Source: Bacillus sp. NTK071
Lineage (GTDB): Bacteria; Bacillota; Bacilli; Bacillales; Guptibacillaceae
Reading direction: 5' to 3'
Assembly (NCBI RefSeq): GCF_017303315.1
Contig: NZ_JAFKOI010000003.1
Location: 124,001-188,000 of the forward strand
Length of the DNA: 64,000 nt
A model generated the notes under the pieces. That model was given only the letters and a program-made list of their open reading frames with translations, had not been told where the DNA came from and made no database searches. The stretch's first letter is position 1; every line of letters begins with the position of its first letter. The translations under genes and the position numbers were made by a program. Of this stretch, positions 34,072-43,417 are shown piece by piece.

Positions 34072-35064
34072 TCAAATCCAATTTTCAGTACAATACACTT
34101 TCTTCTTCCTTGTATCGATCTTCACTTTCTTACCAATTGCTAAAGGATGCATTGGGTGCGTATGACATGTATCAAACTCTGCTAAAATAGGAATTTTGCG
34201 ACCATCCAGCTGTTCTAACAGAAGATCTAGTGGTTTCTTACTTGTTCCTAAATCATCATACAACTCGTGTTTCCCTAAGATAATTCCTGATACTTTATCA
34301 AAAAGTCCACTCAGTTTTAACATCGCGAAATTCTTCTCAACAACCGCTGCATTTTTCGAGCAATCTTCTAGCAATAGAATATCTCCTTGCTTCACTTCAG
34401 GAAAATACTCTGAGCTTATGAATCCATACATGGCGTTCACGTTTCCACCAATCAACCGCCCCTCTGCCACACCTTCATTGACTGATATCCACTCGTTCTC
34501 ATAAAGTTTTTTCTCGGTTGTTTTTTCTAACCAATTTACTGGTTCATCTGACCACAGAAGAGGCATTGGGACTTCATATGGAAGTGAACTTGCATTCATA
34601 AAATAGTTTTCAAAGTAACGATAGGTGTCATTCACAAGTGGCTTAAACTCGCCAAATGAAGGGATAAGTGCAGGTCCATAATAAGTTGTGATTCCAGTCT
34701 TTGCATAGAGAGCAAGCAATAAAGCTGTGGCATCTGAGTAACCTACAACTAACTTCCTATGCTTCTTAAACGCTTCGTAATCAATGTACGGCAACATACT
34801 GTTTGAGTTTGTACCGCCAATTGTAGACATGACCATTCTAATTTCTGGATTTCTTATTAACTCATTAAATTCTTCAGCTCGCGCTTCGGGTGTTCCTGAT
34901 CGGTAAATTTCCGTTTTACCTGTTAGGTTGCCTTCTACAATGACAAATCCCTTCTCTTCTAGAAATGCCTTGGCACGTTCATACCGAGTACGCGCCGTCA
35001 CTGTCGCAGGTGAAGACGGTGTGAAAATGCCAATTTTATCACCTTTTTTCAAGTGATTGAACAT
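34072..35064 (-). CDS. S66-family peptidase, MccF/LD-carboxypeptidase-like
   Basis: A 330-residue cytosolic serine peptidase of family S66. The nucleophile serine is in VVGYSDATALL, the glutamate in ILLLEDCSKN and the histidine in FDTCHTHPMHP, giving the Ser-Glu-His triad. The long insert with WLEKTTEKKL is as in MccF, which cleaves the amide of microcin C-like nucleotide peptides; the related LdcA cuts muropeptides. Without a peptide antibiotic locus nearby, either self-protection or cell-wall recycling is possible. Confidence 0.87.
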   Translation of the reverse strand: MFNHLKKGDKIGIFTPSSPATVTARTRYERAKAFLEEKGFVIVEGNLTGKTEIYRSGTPEARAEEFNELIRNPEIRMVMSTIGGTNSNSMLPYIDYEAFKKHRKLVVGYSDATALLLALYAKTGITTYYGPALIPSFGEFKPLVNDTYRYFENYFMNASSLPYEVPMPLLWSDEPVNWLEKTTEKKLYENEWISVNEGVAEGRLIGGNVNAMYGFISSEYFPEVKQGDILLLEDCSKNAAVVEKNFAMLKLSGLFDKVSGIILGKHELYDDLGTSKKPLDLLLEQLDGRKIPILAEFDTCHTHPMHPLAIGKKVKIDTRKKKVYCTENWI

Positions 35065-35154
35065 GAGTCATGCCTTCTTTCTTTATCATCATAAACACAC
35101 TACCAATTATTTCAAAATCATGTTGTAAACTCAATCACTTCTTATACTCATAAC

Positions 35155-35190
35155 AAAAAAAGCACGCTCACAATTGAGCGTGCTATCTAC
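35155..35190. terminator. Terminator of the aldo/keto reductase gene
   Basis: AGCACGCTCA / TGAGCGTGCT with a four-base loop; A tract on the left gives T residues on the minus strand. Confidence 0.88.
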
Positions 35191-35193
35191 CCA

Positions 35194-36210
35194 TTAGTTC
35201 TCTTGCAATTGTGAACGCAACGGTGGTCCATATTCCTTCAAACTACCGTTCTCTAAATCATCAACATGCTTATATAGTATCTCATCTATCAACTGGAGGT
35301 CATCGTTCGATAGTTCAAAATCGTCCGCGCCTTCAACACCGTCCATTTGTGATGGCTTACGTGCACCCCAAAGCGCAACATCGGTTCCTGGCTGATGATC
35401 AAGAAGCCAGCGAATAGAAAGCTGGATTAAGTTACGATCTTTCTTATTTGCAAGATCCTTTAACTCTCCAACAGCATCAATCATACTTGGGAAGCGATCA
35501 CCCTGGAACAAGTCAATTTTACTGCGCAAATCGTCATCAGAGAAGCTTGCATCTTTCGAATACTTTCCTGTCAGCATACCGTGAGCAAGTGATCCCCACG
35601 ATAGCGTTGCGATTTCGTTCTTCTTACAATACTCAAACCAATCAATGAGATAGCGCTGCAACATGTTTAGATGCATCTGAGACGTATGAATCGGCGCATA
35701 CTTTTGCCACTCATTCATTTGCTCAGGACTAAAGTTACTAACACCAATCGCTCGAATCTTGCCTTGATCATAGAATTCCTTCATCTTCTTTGCTGTCTCT
35801 TCTATCGATACATCCGTATCAGGCCAGTGAATTTGATACACATCAATATAATCTGTCTGGAGGCGATCAAGACTTTCATGAAGTTCTTGCTCCAAACGTT
35901 CTGGTCTTGTATCACGATAGTTTCCATCATCAGTAAATCCAATACCAGCTTTCGTTGCAAGAACAAGATCCTCGCGCTTCACATTGGAGCTAGCAATAGC
36001 TTTACCTACTAATTCCTCAGATAGACCCTGACCATAAGCAGGTGCTGTGTCGATCATTGTTACTCCTTTATCGATAGCTGCATGAATCGTCTCAATTGAT
36101 TGATCTTCATCCGTTCCGCCCCAGCCGGAGCCACCGATCGCCCACGTACCGAGAGCAATTCTTGTTGCTACTACTTCACTTTTTCCGAGTTTCACTTTCT
36201 TTATATCCAT
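35194..36210 (-). CDS. Aldo/keto reductase
   Basis: A 338-residue NADPH-dependent TIM-barrel reductase. The tetrad is D54 and Y59 (IDTAPAYG), K86 (LATKAG) and H128 (QIHWPD). IGVSNFSPEQM and the late WGARKPSQMD coenzyme loop are typical. It resembles the Bacillus IolS/YghZ-like group (AKR11 type), which act on small carbonyls; no inositol genes accompany it. ATG 36210 follows AAGGAGGG. A single gene. Confidence 0.9.
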   Translation of the reverse strand: MDIKKVKLGKSEVVATRIALGTWAIGGSGWGGTDEDQSIETIHAAIDKGVTMIDTAPAYGQGLSEELVGKAIASSNVKREDLVLATKAGIGFTDDGNYRDTRPERLEQELHESLDRLQTDYIDVYQIHWPDTDVSIEETAKKMKEFYDQGKIRAIGVSNFSPEQMNEWQKYAPIHTSQMHLNMLQRYLIDWFEYCKKNEIATLSWGSLAHGMLTGKYSKDASFSDDDLRSKIDLFQGDRFPSMIDAVGELKDLANKKDRNLIQLSIRWLLDHQPGTDVALWGARKPSQMDGVEGADDFELSNDDLQLIDEILYKHVDDLENGSLKEYGPPLRSQLQEN

Positions 36211-36478
36211 TGTTACCCTCCTTGTATTATAGAGGTGAGTTTAACCGAATTTACTTAGGTCAAAACATTAGAATGTTCTCTAACACTTACAAAAGAAAAC
36301 GATGGATGAGTAGGTTTTACTCTCTAATAAATAACTGTACTATGAACGAGTAGCATACTAACACTAATTCATTCGTACAAATACAATTGAATAGAATTAC
36401 GCATTTAGCAAAATATATACAGAAACCCTCGTGTTTTATTCTTTAAGCATAGAACAATACAGTAAGGGTAATGAGAAT

Positions 36479-36754
36479 TTGGAGGTGTTTTCAATAGGAT
36501 TTATATGGAGTTTAATCATTGGTGGTATTATTGGTTGGCTTGCTGGTGTTGTAACGGGCCGCGATGTTCCTGGAGGTATTATTGGAAATATTATTGCAGG
36601 ATTTGTTGGTGCGTGGTTAGGTACGCTAATATTAGGTAATTGGGGACCGGATATCGGTGGATTTAGCATTATCCCAGCTATCATAGGCTCGATTATCTTA
36701 GTGTTGATTGTGAGCTTTATCATTGGAAAAAGTCGCGAAAAAAGGGATACTTGA
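36479..36754 (+). CDS. GlsB/YeaQ/YmgE-type small membrane protein
   Basis: About 91 residues with three membrane helices and glycine zippers: IWSLIIGGIIGWLAGVVTGR, GGIIGNIIAGFVGAWLGTLI and SIIPAIIGSIILVLIVSFII. This is the transglycosylase-associated (GlsB/YeaQ/YmgE) family, usually stress-induced. The start is odd: family members begin at the codon before GFIW, which here is ATA (36494), eight bases after GGAGG. The nearest standard start, TTG 36479, has only AAGGG ten bases upstream. I annotate the TTG and leave ATA open. Confidence 0.83.
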   Translation: MEVFSIGFIWSLIIGGIIGWLAGVVTGRDVPGGIIGNIIAGFVGAWLGTLILGNWGPDIGGFSIIPAIIGSIILVLIVSFIIGKSREKRDT

Positions 36755-36802
36755 CCTTCAACAAAAACAATTATATCCAAACATTTAGTTAGAGTTTGTA
36801 TT

Positions 36803-36842
36803 CAAAAAAGCACAATTCTTAAATTAGAAGTGTGCTTTTTCA
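36803..36842. terminator. Bidirectional terminator
   Basis: AAAAAGCACAATTCT / AGAAGTGTGCTTTTT with one mismatch, between convergent genes. Confidence 0.85.
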
Positions 36843-36915
36843 CCTAAATAACAAGAGAAATCTTAACGGTAAATAAAGATTATATTTCGTGTAAAACTTC
36901 AAAGTTTCTATCACA

Positions 36916-38091
36916 CTAGAAAAAATCCATAAAATTCGTTTCCCTTTCAGGCACAATCCTCTTTAAAAGTTTCAAATCCTTCTCAGGTCCTTGGAGCAAC
37001 CCAGCTTCATAAAGAAACTCAGGTTTCTGATACCCGGTTAGAATTGCCGTAAGTGTATTGATATTACAGCGAAGTCCGCGCTTTGGTGGATGATCACATG
37101 ATGCATTTTCTTTATTGCCTCGATACACATCTATTCCATCACTCTTAATATGAAAACTCCCGTTGTTCCACACTGCATGGTCATCATTAATATGTAGGAA
37201 AAGTGATTCGTTTTCACTCAAATCAAAAGGATATTGAGTTAAGAAAGATTCCACATCTACAATTCGTGCCATGAAATAGGCTTCTACTTTCGTATTTACT
37301 TTAGGATTCGAAAGGAGGAACGTGAATGGATCATTCTCATGCGTTAGGAGCGTACCGCCATCAATCATCGAGTCATGCTGACAAAGATAATTCCATAGGC
37401 CTCGTCTTGCTTCACCGTCCAGACACACAAACTCTTCTACTTCAAGTGTACGTTCTTTCACTTGATAATAAGCGTATCCTGTTATTTCTCCATCCTCATT
37501 TGTATAGCTTGCAAATAAGAACCCTTCTGAATACACACGTTCTTTCCACCACTGTTCTGTCCGAACGAGCATACCATTAAAGCGTTTTGCGAACGTTTCG
37601 TATACGGGATTAAGTGTCTCATACACTTGCTCTAGTGGAATTCGTCGTACTCTTCCACTTACGCGAGGCAATGGCTGAAAATCTTCTTTTTTCAATTTGA
37701 GCTTTTTCCAACTACTCAGAACTTCAAAGCCAAATTTACGGTAAAACGAAATTTCAAATGGGTGTAGAAAAGAGATCGTTTGTCCTTTATTTTTCATTTC
37801 TGAAAGAGCATGACGAAGGAGCTGTGCCACACGTCCGCCCCTCCTATATTCGGGATATGTCGCAACGGAAGCAATGCCACCCATAGCATATGTCTTTCCT
37901 GCCAACCAGGTCTCAAAATCAATTAAGTGAAGTTTGGCAGCAAGCTCTTCCCCTTCAAAATCTCCCCATATTTCATGCTGAAGATAGCCATCTTTTCGTT
38001 TTTCTAGTTCTGCTTCAGGAATTTGATATTGAAAAGCATATTCGGAAAGTCGAATGGCATCCATTACTTCATGGTTTTCAAGTTTACGCAT
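36916..38091 (-). CDS. Eis-like GNAT N-acetyltransferase
   Basis: A 391-residue protein of the enhanced-intracellular-survival type: N-terminal GNAT domain (acetyl-CoA loop in TYPEYRRGGRVAQLLRHAL), a second degenerate GNAT domain, and a C-terminal SCP2-like domain ending at the carboxylate FMDFF, which in Eis proteins acts as the catalytic C-terminus. Bacillus members acetylate amines such as aminoglycosides in vitro; the natural substrate is unknown. ATG 38091 follows AGGAGG. It is 22 bases behind the membrane protein gene and likely cotranscribed with it. Confidence 0.85.
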   Translation of the reverse strand: MRKLENHEVMDAIRLSEYAFQYQIPEAELEKRKDGYLQHEIWGDFEGEELAAKLHLIDFETWLAGKTYAMGGIASVATYPEYRRGGRVAQLLRHALSEMKNKGQTISFLHPFEISFYRKFGFEVLSSWKKLKLKKEDFQPLPRVSGRVRRIPLEQVYETLNPVYETFAKRFNGMLVRTEQWWKERVYSEGFLFASYTNEDGEITGYAYYQVKERTLEVEEFVCLDGEARRGLWNYLCQHDSMIDGGTLLTHENDPFTFLLSNPKVNTKVEAYFMARIVDVESFLTQYPFDLSENESLFLHINDDHAVWNNGSFHIKSDGIDVYRGNKENASCDHPPKRGLRCNINTLTAILTGYQKPEFLYEAGLLQGPEKDLKLLKRIVPERETNFMDFF

Positions 38092-38113
38092 CGTTGTCCT
38101 CCTGTGACGGATG

Positions 38114-38689
38114 TTATTTTTTCATTGTAACAATAAGTGGTCCGATAATAGGAATGAAGCCGTAAAGTCCAGTCACCTGATCACGGTCTCGTAAGGCGAG
38201 GATGGATAAAAAAGTTAACACAACAAAATCAATCGTCATAACATGTACGAAATTGGATTCAAGAAACGCCGTCTCATACACACCAGGCTCTCTTCCCATA
38301 ATGCCATATCCCATTAGAAAAATCGTTACTAGCATAAGAATCACTGCGAGAGCATTAGATGAGAGAAAACGCTGTAACTTAACTGGTATTCGATTTGCTC
38401 GCTCTACTTTCCTGTTTAGAATAAAATATGGCAATAAGCTAAATGCACCTAAAACAAATGAACCAAGAACAAATGGCCATGCTGGTACTGAACCTCGATC
38501 TGAACGTAGGAGCAATATAGCAAAAACGGCTGGCCAAACACCAAGCAATGAAAACATTGCGAGTAAGCCGGGATCTGGATCGTTCATTGTTATTAAATCA
38601 GACAAGTAGTTACCATTACCGCTTGGAGCTATAAATACTGAATAGAAAATAAATCCAAGCCATATAATGAATAATAATATCCTCTTCAT
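38114..38689 (-). CDS. Membrane protein of unknown function
   Basis: A 191-residue protein with five to six hydrophobic segments and ending in GPLIVTMKK. I do not recognise the family. I use ATG 38689, which follows GGGATTAGGA; a GTG four codons earlier lacks a proper ribosome site. It lies just before the Eis-like gene in the same direction, so the two probably form an operon. Confidence 0.7.
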   Translation of the reverse strand: MKRILLFIIWLGFIFYSVFIAPSGNGNYLSDLITMNDPDPGLLAMFSLLGVWPAVFAILLLRSDRGSVPAWPFVLGSFVLGAFSLLPYFILNRKVERANRIPVKLQRFLSSNALAVILMLVTIFLMGYGIMGREPGVYETAFLESNFVHVMTIDFVVLTFLSILALRDRDQVTGLYGFIPIIGPLIVTMKK

Positions 38690-38836
38690 TCCTAATCCCA
38701 CTTTCTATTCAATCTACTTACAGCATAAAGTTTGACCGAATAAATCTCAAATATGTGTACAATTTTCAAACAATTGTGGTATACTAATTGTAACAAAACA
38801 TTCACAAATTATTCTTGGTTTCGACACAAATACAAT

Positions 38837-38851
38837 ATGTAAGCGTTATCA
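38837..38851. promoter_or_regulatory. cre-type (CcpA) site
   Basis: ATGTAAGCGTTATCA meets every fixed position of the cre consensus WTGNAANCGNWNNCW. It lies 20 bases before the ATG of the next gene, where it would act as a roadblock or repress. Confidence 0.65.
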
Positions 38852-38870
38852 ATAAAAGGAGTTGTTCACT

Positions 38871-39155
38871 ATGGACGTATATATGGTATATCTTTTCGTA
38901 ATTACAGCAACACCGTTGTTCCTCTGGCAGGAATATAGAAAGCTTGCACTTGCGCATACACCGTTTATTGTAGCGATTTGGGCTCTTCTTATCTTCTATA
39001 TTGGTGGAGGGATGACTCCGGCAGCACATACACTCTTTATTACACTATTCGTTATTAATGTTCTCTTTGCACATCTTGCTGCATATCTCATCTTTGCTCG
39101 TCCATTCCTTAAGGAACGTTCCATTGCGAAGAAGATGTCACCAACTAAAGAATAA
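38871..39155 (+). CDS. Small three-helix membrane protein beside qox
   Basis: A 94-residue protein with three hydrophobic segments, the last with FITLFVINVLFAHLAAYLIF, and a basic C-terminus. Family unknown to me. ATG 38871 follows AAAAGGAG and lies 20 bases after a cre-type site, so carbon control is likely. It faces the quinol oxidase operon tail-to-tail, separated by a two-way terminator; a link with respiration is only suggested by position. Confidence 0.72.
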   Translation: MDVYMVYLFVITATPLFLWQEYRKLALAHTPFIVAIWALLIFYIGGGMTPAAHTLFITLFVINVLFAHLAAYLIFARPFLKERSIAKKMSPTKE

Positions 39156-39157
39156 TT

Positions 39158-39198
39158 CAAAAAAGCTGCTCACCATTTCCAGGTGAACAGCTTTTTTT
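39158..39198. terminator. Bidirectional terminator, end of qox operon
   Basis: AAAAAGCTG-TCACC / GGTGA-CAGCTTTTTT with single bulges and T runs on both strands. Confidence 0.9.
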
Positions 39199-39199
39199 G

Positions 39200-39520
39200 T
39201 TACATGTAATGCATGCCGAATGACATAACCCAGATGGATCCTGCCACAACAGCAACAGCAATAAACACGGCGTATAGAATCGTACCTAATTGAACTTTAC
39301 TATCTTCACTCTCCGTAATGTGCATAAACATTAAGAGCTGAATTGCTGCTTGTACTAGCGCTAGTCCTACCACAATCACCATAATTGTGGTGAGACTATA
39401 TCCTGAGTAGAACCCAATCCAAAGAGCTAATAACGTTAATACGATCGAAAGACCGAAACCTACAACATGGCTCCATGGAAAGTGGTTATGACTATTTGTC
39501 TGCTCGTTATTAGAGGCCAT
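39200..39520 (-). CDS. qoxD: Cytochrome aa3 quinol oxidase subunit IV
   Basis: A 106-residue membrane protein with three helices, the size and pattern of QoxD/CyoD (SHVVGFGLSIVLTLLALWIG, LVQAAIQLLMFMHI). It is the small assembly or stability subunit of the quinol oxidase. The start lies one base after the qoxC stop. Last gene of qoxABCD. Confidence 0.93.
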   Translation of the reverse strand: MASNNEQTNSHNHFPWSHVVGFGLSIVLTLLALWIGFYSGYSLTTIMVIVVGLALVQAAIQLLMFMHITESEDSKVQLGTILYAVFIAVAVVAGSIWVMSFGMHYM

Positions 39521-39521
39521 C

Positions 39522-40130
39522 TTACATCACCATCCCATACAAGTAGACTGCTGTGAAGATGAAAATCCACACAACGTCAAGAAAGTGCCAGTAAAGACTT
39601 GAGATGAACACCTTTCTTGTTGTATCTGGTGTTAAACCACGTTGTTTCAACTGAATTAGTATCAAGGAAATCCATGCAATACCCATCGTAACGTGGGCAC
39701 CGTGCGTACCTACTAGTACAAAGAACCCTGACCAATAAGCGCTTGTTGTCAGTGCAGCACCTTCATGGATATAATGCACGAACTCATAGATTTCAAATCC
39801 TAGAAACCCTAGTCCAAGCGCTAGTGTAATTCCCAACCAGAGAAACAATCCTTTAAGAGAGTGGTTTCTCATATAATGAATCGCTAATCCACAAGTAAAA
39901 CTACTTGTGAGTAGCAAGAATGTTTCAATTAACACACCTGATATTTCAAAAAGCTCTTCTGGGCCCGGTCCGCCTGCCGTACGTCCTACTAGAACTAAGT
40001 AAGTCGCAAACAGTGTTGAGAAGAGCGCAATCTCTGCCCCGAGGAAAATCCAGAAGCCTAGAATATTCAGACGGCCCGTTTCCGTCTGATATTCTAAAGG
40101 CGTGTTAGGAGAATGTTCGACTGCTTCCAT
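39522..40130 (-). CDS. qoxC: Cytochrome aa3 quinol oxidase subunit III
   Basis: A 202-residue, five-helix protein of the cytochrome c oxidase subunit III family. GFWIFLGAEIALFSTLFATYL, the GTHGAHVTMGIAWI segment and SLYWHFLDVVWIFIFTAVYL are hallmarks. It stabilises subunit I and its proton uptake path. Located between qoxB and qoxD with gaps of 14 and 1 bases. Confidence 0.95.
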   Translation of the reverse strand: MEAVEHSPNTPLEYQTETGRLNILGFWIFLGAEIALFSTLFATYLVLVGRTAGGPGPEELFEISGVLIETFLLLTSSFTCGLAIHYMRNHSLKGLFLWLGITLALGLGFLGFEIYEFVHYIHEGAALTTSAYWSGFFVLVGTHGAHVTMGIAWISLILIQLKQRGLTPDTTRKVFISSLYWHFLDVVWIFIFTAVYLYGMVM

Positions 40131-40144
40131 GCTTCACGCCTCCT

Positions 40145-42085
40145 TTAGTAATTAGTCTTTTCATGTTCTTCTATCTCTTCTACGCTAACGTAGAAGCCTT
40201 TATCGTAATCAAATGAGCGAATAACCATTGTTGCTAGAACACCAATTAATCCGAGAATTGACATCCAGTGCCATGAGAAGACCATTCCGAATCCTGAGAT
40301 AAAGAAGAACACACTCATTACAACAGGTACTCCTGAATAGCTTGGCATATGAATTGGTTTGTATGGTTTCGTTTCTGGTTTCTTGCCTTGTTTTATCTCT
40401 TCTTTCATAATCCAGAATGCATCATGACCTTTTACTTCTGGAAGATGTGCAAAGTTATAGTGTGGTACTGGTGCAGGTGTTGCCCATTCAAGCGTTCTTG
40501 CATCCCACGGATCTCCAGTTGTTTCGCGTGGAGAATAGCGGAAACTGTAGTAGATGTTGTAAACAAGAATCAAGAAGCCAATTCCCATTAACAGGCCACC
40601 GAATGTCGCAAGAACATTCAGGTTCATCCAACCATCTGCTACTCCGTATGTGTATACTCGACGAGGCATTCCAGCAAGACCTAGGAAATACATCGGGAAG
40701 AAACACAAGTTAAAACCTGCTACGAAAATCCAGAAGCTCCATTTTCCTAGACGCTCGTTCAAGCGGTGATTGAACATCTTTGGATACCAGAAGTATAGAC
40801 CTGCGAAACAAGCATATACCGTACCTGAGATCAACACGTAGTGGAAGTGAGCAACAAGGAAGTACGTATTGTGATATTGATAGTCAGCTGCAGCCATCGC
40901 TAGCATAACCCCTGTTACCCCACCAATAACGAAGTTCGGGATAAAGGCTAGTGCCCACAGCATCGCTGTCGTAAACCGTATTCGTCCTTTGTACAGTGTG
41001 AAAAGCCAGTTGAATATCTTCACCCCGGTCGGAACGGCGATTAGCATCGTTGTGATGGAGAAGAATGAGTTAACTGCTCCACCCGCTCCCATTGTAAAGA
41101 AGTGGTGAACCCATACAAGGAAACTTAATCCGGCAATAATAACCATGGAGTAAACCATTGCTTTATAACCAAAGATTGTTTTACGTGCAAATGTACTAAT
41201 AATTTCTGAGAACATACCGAATGCTGGAAGAATAACAATATACACTTCAGGATGACCCCAGATCCAGAATAGGTTTGCCCAAAGCATTGGCATACCGCCA
41301 TCCATCATAGTAAAGAAGTGACTTCCAAACAGACGGTCAAATGTCATAAGTGCAAGTGCCACGGTAAGAACCGGGAATGCAAAGATGATAATAACCATTG
41401 TAATTAATGAAGACCATGTGAAGATCGGCATTTGCATCAGCTTCATTGATGGTACTCTCATTTTCAGAATTGTAACGAGGAAGTTAATACCCGTTAGTAA
41501 TGTACCAATCCCGGCAATCTGTAAGCCGAGTAGATAATAGTTCTGCCCAACACTTGGGCTTAGTTCAAGTCCAGCTAGAGGAACATAGCTTGTCCAACCA
41601 GCAGATGGAGAGCCACCAATAACAAATGAAATGTTAAAGAGCATAGCTCCCATGAAGAACGTCCAGAAACTTACTGCGTTTAAGAACGGATATGCGACGT
41701 CTCGTGCCCCGATTTGTAGTGGAACGACAACGTTAATTAAACCAATTAAGAACGGCATCGCCATGAAGATAATCATGATCGTTCCGTGTGTTGTAAAGAT
41801 TTCGTTATAGTGATTTGCGTCCAAGAAGCCAGCATCTGGAACCGTTAACTGCGCTCTCATTAGCATGGCGTCTACACCACCGCGGAATAGCATAAGAACA
41901 GCTGCGATGATATACATTATACCTAGTTTCTTATGGTCAACTGTTGTTAACCATTCCGTCCATAGCCATTTCCACTTCTTGAAATAGGTTAAGACGAAGA
42001 TGGCTCCGATCAACGTTAACGCAATCGAAACGTCAGCGCCATATATTAGTGGATCACCGGTAACAAAAAATTCATCCAGTTTCAT
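40145..42085 (-). CDS. qoxB: Cytochrome aa3 quinol oxidase subunit I
   Basis: A 646-residue catalytic subunit that reduces oxygen to water and pumps protons, with about 14 helices. The low-spin haem ligand histidine is in [11 protein letters not shown], the copper B/tyrosine site in [17 protein letters not shown], the histidine pair in [11 protein letters not shown], and the haem a3 ligands in [11 protein letters not shown]. It lies 17 bases after qoxA in the operon. Confidence 0.97.
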   Translation of the reverse strand: MKLDEFFVTGDPLIYGADVSIALTLIGAIFVLTYFKKWKWLWTEWLTTVDHKKLGIMYIIAAVLMLFRGGVDAMLMRAQLTVPDAGFLDANHYNEIFTTHGTIMIIFMAMPFLIGLINVVVPLQIGARDVAYPFLNAVSFWTFFMGAMLFNISFVIGGSPSAGWTSYVPLAGLELSPSVGQNYYLLGLQIAGIGTLLTGINFLVTILKMRVPSMKLMQMPIFTWSSLITMVIIIFAFPVLTVALALMTFDRLFGSHFFTMMDGGMPMLWANLFWIWGHPEVYIVILPAFGMFSEIISTFARKTIFGYKAMVYSMVIIAGLSFLVWVHHFFTMGAGGAVNSFFSITTMLIAVPTGVKIFNWLFTLYKGRIRFTTAMLWALAFIPNFVIGGVTGVMLAMAAADYQYHNTYFLVAHFHYVLISGTVYACFAGLYFWYPKMFNHRLNERLGKWSFWIFVAGFNLCFFPMYFLGLAGMPRRVYTYGVADGWMNLNVLATFGGLLMGIGFLILVYNIYYSFRYSPRETTGDPWDARTLEWATPAPVPHYNFAHLPEVKGHDAFWIMKEEIKQGKKPETKPYKPIHMPSYSGVPVVMSVFFFISGFGMVFSWHWMSILGLIGVLATMVIRSFDYDKGFYVSVEEIEEHEKTNY

Positions 42086-42102
42086 GGTGTCTTCCTCCTC
42101 TC

Positions 42103-43047
42103 TTAATGCGAGTGTCCCTCAGAGTCTTTTTTGTCGTCATCATGGTTCATGTCTGAGTGATCCATGTCTGAGGACTCATCTTTGTCAGTTGATTCGCCGT
42201 TACGCACTTTGGTTGCGTATTCGGCATCCATTCCATGATCAACCCATTGAAGGTGTGTTTCCGAGAAAGTCATCTCTTCCGCATGACCTTTCAACATCAG
42301 TTCATTGTACTTTTCTTGAGTAAGTTCAGGAGCATCTTGTGCCTCAGCCACCCAATCTTCATATTCTTCTTGTGATTCAGCCGTTACAGTAAACGTCTGC
42401 TCTGTAAATCCTTCACCCGTAAAGTTAGCGTTACGGCCTCTATATTCTCCAGGCACATCCGCTTGTAGATAGAGCTCATTCATCATACCTGACATTGTAT
42501 ATTCCTGTCCGCCAAGTGATGGAATCCAGAACGAACCCATTGAATCTGCAGAAGCAAGTTTGAATAGAATAGGGTGATCTTCTGGGATATGAATATAGTT
42601 AACTGTCTCAATATTTTCTTCCGGATAACTAAATACCCACTTCCAATCAACCGATGTAGCGTGTATAACAATCGGGTCTTTGTGTGAAGTTGCTTCAGGA
42701 GCTTCCTCTAGAGCCATAATCGTTTGAACAGTTGGAACCGCTAGCACCACTAGAATGATAATCGGAATAATAGTCCATACGATTTCAAGGAATACGTTAC
42801 CTTCAATATGTGGAGGCTCATATTCAGGACCACTTTTACGTTCGCGATATTTTACTAGAATTAGAGTAAATAGAACAAATACAACAATTACAATAAAGAG
42901 CATAAACCCAATTGAGAATAGAATTAGATTTGCTTGTTGCTCCGCAACTGGTCCTTTTGGATCAAGTACTGTTAAGTTACTACAGCCACTCAGTACCATA
43001 GCTGCTAGAATCATACCAAGCGCAAGCATCGACTTCATTCGCTTCAC
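42103..43047 (-). CDS. qoxA: Cytochrome aa3 quinol oxidase subunit II
   Basis: A 314-residue lipoprotein-type subunit: the lipobox VLSGC puts the lipidated cysteine at 22, followed by two membrane helices (about 40-65 and 85-110) and an outer cupredoxin domain. The copper A ligands of cytochrome c oxidases are missing, as expected of a quinol oxidase. The C-terminal tail is rich in His, Asp and Lys ([14 protein letters not shown]) and longer than needed for the fold. It starts with GTG 43047 after AAGGAAGGTGG. First gene of qoxABCD. Confidence 0.95.
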   Translation of the reverse strand: MKRMKSMLALGMILAAMVLSGCSNLTVLDPKGPVAEQQANLILFSIGFMLFIVIVVFVLFTLILVKYRERKSGPEYEPPHIEGNVFLEIVWTIIPIIILVVLAVPTVQTIMALEEAPEATSHKDPIVIHATSVDWKWVFSYPEENIETVNYIHIPEDHPILFKLASADSMGSFWIPSLGGQEYTMSGMMNELYLQADVPGEYRGRNANFTGEGFTEQTFTVTAESQEEYEDWVAEAQDAPELTQEKYNELMLKGHAEEMTFSETHLQWVDHGMDAEYATKVRNGESTDKDESSDMDHSDMNHDDDKKDSEGHSH

Positions 43048-43145
43048 CGCCAGGCCACCTTCCTTTCTTTCTCTATATTAGATAACTAGATTTTAAACAA
43101 AAAATGACAGTAAACACCTGTTAACACTGGTTATTGTAGCAGGTT

Positions 43146-43173
43146 CTTATATTGAATGTGACACATGTCACAA
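43146..43173 (-). promoter_or_regulatory. Probable qox promoter with overlapping TGTGACA-N2-TGTCACA palindrome
   Basis: On the minus strand TTGTGA (43173-43168), 16 bases, TATAAG (43151-43146). The palindrome TGTGACACATGTCACA (43157-43172), with perfect seven-base arms, covers the -35 and spacer. It fits both TGTGA-N6-TCACA (Fnr/CRP type) and the Rex half-sites TTGTGA/TCACAA. Confidence 0.6.
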
Positions 43174-43369
43174 AGTGTCAAAAGTTGCTCATGTTTCTAT
43201 CACTTTTTCGACACATTTCATACATATTTTGTTCATATTTATGGAATGTTTTAACCATAATGGATAAAATAGCGCTTGCCTATTAAGCTCTTCCTTATTC
43301 TAAGGCAGGTTTATTGTAATACTATTATTCATTTTGCTACAGTTTAAATGTGCTAAAAGTGTCGAAAGC

Positions 43370-43413
43370 AGAATAAAGCCCCGCCAATAAAATGCCGGGG
43401 CTTTATTCTGCTA
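43370..43413 (-). terminator. Terminator after scrB
   Basis: AGAATAAAGCCCCG / CGGGGCTTTATTCT with an 11-base loop. Confidence 0.9.
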
Positions 43414-43417
43414 TTAT

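Larger units (their letters stand above)
43048..43417. other. qox leader and scrB 3' region
   Basis: 370 bases between two genes on the minus strand. It holds the qox promoter with its palindrome (43146-43173), an AT-rich leader of about 95 bases before qoxA, and the scrB terminator (43370-43413). No frame is supported. Confidence 0.7.

Noticed and set aside
34072-35064. Microcin C-type antibiotic locus around the MccF-like gene
   Set aside because: No MccB adenylation enzyme, precursor peptide or dedicated exporter is near; the gene stands alone.
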